A stretch of DNA of 64,000 bases, taken from NCBI GenBank assembly GCA_963696625.1, contig CAVOKZ010000034.1, positions 33,271 through 97,270 on the forward strand, given 5' to 3'. This DNA comes from JAWVFN01 sp963696625 (GTDB lineage Bacteria; Actinomycetota; Thermoleophilia; Solirubrobacterales; 70-9). Under the pieces are notes generated by a model. That model made no database searches. It was not told where the DNA came from and was given only the letters and a program-made list of their open reading frames with translations. Numbering within the stretch: the stretch's first letter is position 1; each line of letters starts with the position of its first letter. This document shows, in pieces, positions 62,989 to 64,000 of this stretch. A program made the position numbers and the translations under genes.

Positions 62989-63051
62989 CGCCTGAGAGTA
63001 ACGCGGCTCCCAGCCCACCGGATCGCTCAGCCATGTCTAACATCCCTCGCT

Positions 63052-64000
63052 GTGCCTGAGACCGAAACCGCCCCCGAGGCAACCGTAGAGCCGACCGCGC
63101 CCGCACCGAACGGCGCCGGCAATGGCGACTTCATGATCGAAGTCGACGGCAAGATGGTGCCCAACTACGCGGCGACGATGGTCTCCTTCAAGGAGGGGGA
63201 CGTCGTCAGCGGCAAGGTCGTGCGGATCGACAAGGACGAGGTCCTGGTCGACATCGGCTACAAGTCCGAAGGCGTCATCCCCTCCAACGAGCTCTCGATC
63301 CGCAAGTCGGTCGATCCCTCCGAGGAGGTCTCGCTCGGCGAGGACGTCGACGCGCTCGTCCTCACCAAGGAGGACCAGGAGGGACGCCTGATCCTCTCCA
63401 AGAAGCGCGCCCGCTTCGAGAAGGCCTGGCGCCGGATCGAGACCGCCGCCGAGTCCGGCGAGCCGGTCGAGGGCAAGGTGATCGAGGTCGTCAAGGGCGG
63501 CCTGATCCTCGACCTCGGCGTCCGCGGCTTCCTGCCCGCGTCGCTGGTCGACATCCGCCGCGTCCAGAACCTCGACGAGTTCATGAGCCAGACCCTCGAG
63601 TGCAAGGTGATCGAGCTCAACCGCTCGCGCAACAACGTCGTGCTCTCGCGTCGCGCCGTGCTCGAGGAGGAGCGCAAGGAGGTCCGCGAGCAGATCCTCG
63701 GAAACCTCGAGCCCGGCCAGGTGGTCGAGGGCAAGATCTCCAACATCGTCGACTTCGGCGCCTTCGTCGACCTCGACGGCATCGACGGCCTGATCCACAT
63801 CTCCGAGCTCTCCTGGAGCCACGTCAACCACCCTTCCGAGATCCTCGAGATCGGCGACACCGTCAGCGTCAAGGTCCTCGACATCGACCGCGACCGCCAG
63901 CGGATCTCGCTCGGCCTCAAGCAGACCCAGGAGGACCCGTGGCAGAAGGTGCTCAATGAGTACGGCGAGGGCGACACGCTCGACGGCACCGTGACCAAGG
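63052..64000 (+). CDS. rpsA: 30S ribosomal protein S1 (5' part; runs off the window)
   Basis: GTG 63052 opens 316 codons before the edge. A 25-residue Ala/Pro/Glu-rich leader precedes S1 repeats: GDVVSGKVVRIDKDEVLVDIGYKSEGVIP, GEPVEGKVIEVVKGGLILDLGVRGFLPASLVD and GQVVEGKISNIVDFGAFVDLDGIDGLIHISELSW (each read in part), with a fourth beginning at the edge (DTLDGTVTK). S1 binds mRNA on the 30S subunit. Divergent from the FAD reductase. Confidence 0.96.
   Translation, partial: MPETETAPEATVEPTAPAPNGAGNGDFMIEVDGKMVPNYAATMVSFKEGDVVSGKVVRIDKDEVLVDIGYKSEGVIPSNELSIRKSVDPSEEVSLGEDVDALVLTKEDQEGRLILSKKRARFEKAWRRIETAAESGEPVEGKVIEVVKGGLILDLGVRGFLPASLVDIRRVQNLDEFMSQTLECKVIELNRSRNNVVLSRRAVLEEERKEVREQILGNLEPGQVVEGKISNIVDFGAFVDLDGIDGLIHISELSWSHVNHPSEILEIGDTVSVKVLDIDRDRQRISLGLKQTQEDPWQKVLNEYGEGDTLDGTVTK

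Overview
The window is GC-rich chromosomal DNA, densely packed on both strands, from an actinobacterium. An F420-type oxidoreductase, a DDN-type nitroreductase, the gene content and the protein style point to Thermoleophilia (Solirubrobacterales-like). That placement is inference; no rRNA is present. About 70 genes are supported, most of them housekeeping.

Layout. 1-6.2 kb: a truncated secreted-protein gene, then obgE, proB, a DDN-family nitroreductase, proA, nadD, rsfS and a DivIVA-like coiled-coil gene. 6.2-9.1 kb: a PD-(D/E)XK nuclease gene running into a tRNA-Ala, a tiny Phd-type antitoxin, an F420-dependent oxidoreductase and a secreted CAP-like protein. 9.1-18.5 kb: leuS, a cupin, acylphosphatase, comEA, comEC, holA, rpsT, murJ. 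18.5-22.9 kb: an accessory interval with a structured intergenic element, VOC and AraC genes, palindromic GGGGTC repeats, a toxin-antitoxin pair, an intact IS481-family element and a heptad-repeat membrane protein. It separates holA-rpsT-murJ from lepA-MaoC pair-hrcA-dnaJ-prmA (22.9-28.7 kb). 28.7-33.4 kb: a GroES-like protein, murI, yqeY-like, phoH, ybeY, era, hisIE. 33.4-42.8 kb: the tryptophan pathway (trpE, trpG-trpD fused, trpC, trpF, trpB, trpA) interrupted by a DegP-type protease and an unrecognised gene. 42.8-53.6 kb: GNAT, a 6-phosphofructokinase with pyrophosphate-type signatures, a lipoprotein, an esterase, a ring-cleaving dioxygenase, an FAD/Fe-S dehydrogenase, a benzoylformate-decarboxylase-like enzyme, an epimerase and malic enzyme. 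53.6-64 kb: an AbiEi/DUF559-like gene, polA, a kinase-ABC exporter-Ser/Asn-rich peptide-membrane-tailed ECF sigma group, a DMT transporter, an FAD reductase and the 5' part of rpsA.

Most unusual features. (1) A 7-bp tandem repeat (unit AGCGACC), open in all three forward frames, sits at two gene junctions directly before ATGCCCGA: 8 copies at comEC/holA and 17 copies at trpG/trpD, where it fuses the two proteins in frame. (2) A dispersed short element adds SSASRPG-type peptides inside leuS, comEC and era and at the end of an FAD reductase. (3) Six single-base insertions break otherwise perfect housekeeping genes, four of them inside a GAGCTC hexamer. (4) Two nuclease-like genes have near-perfect palindromes across their start codons. 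(5) A self-contained sigma-peptide-exporter-kinase group lies at 57.2-61.3 kb. Several genes (nadD, acylphosphatase, GNAT) have no standard start codon where homology requires one.
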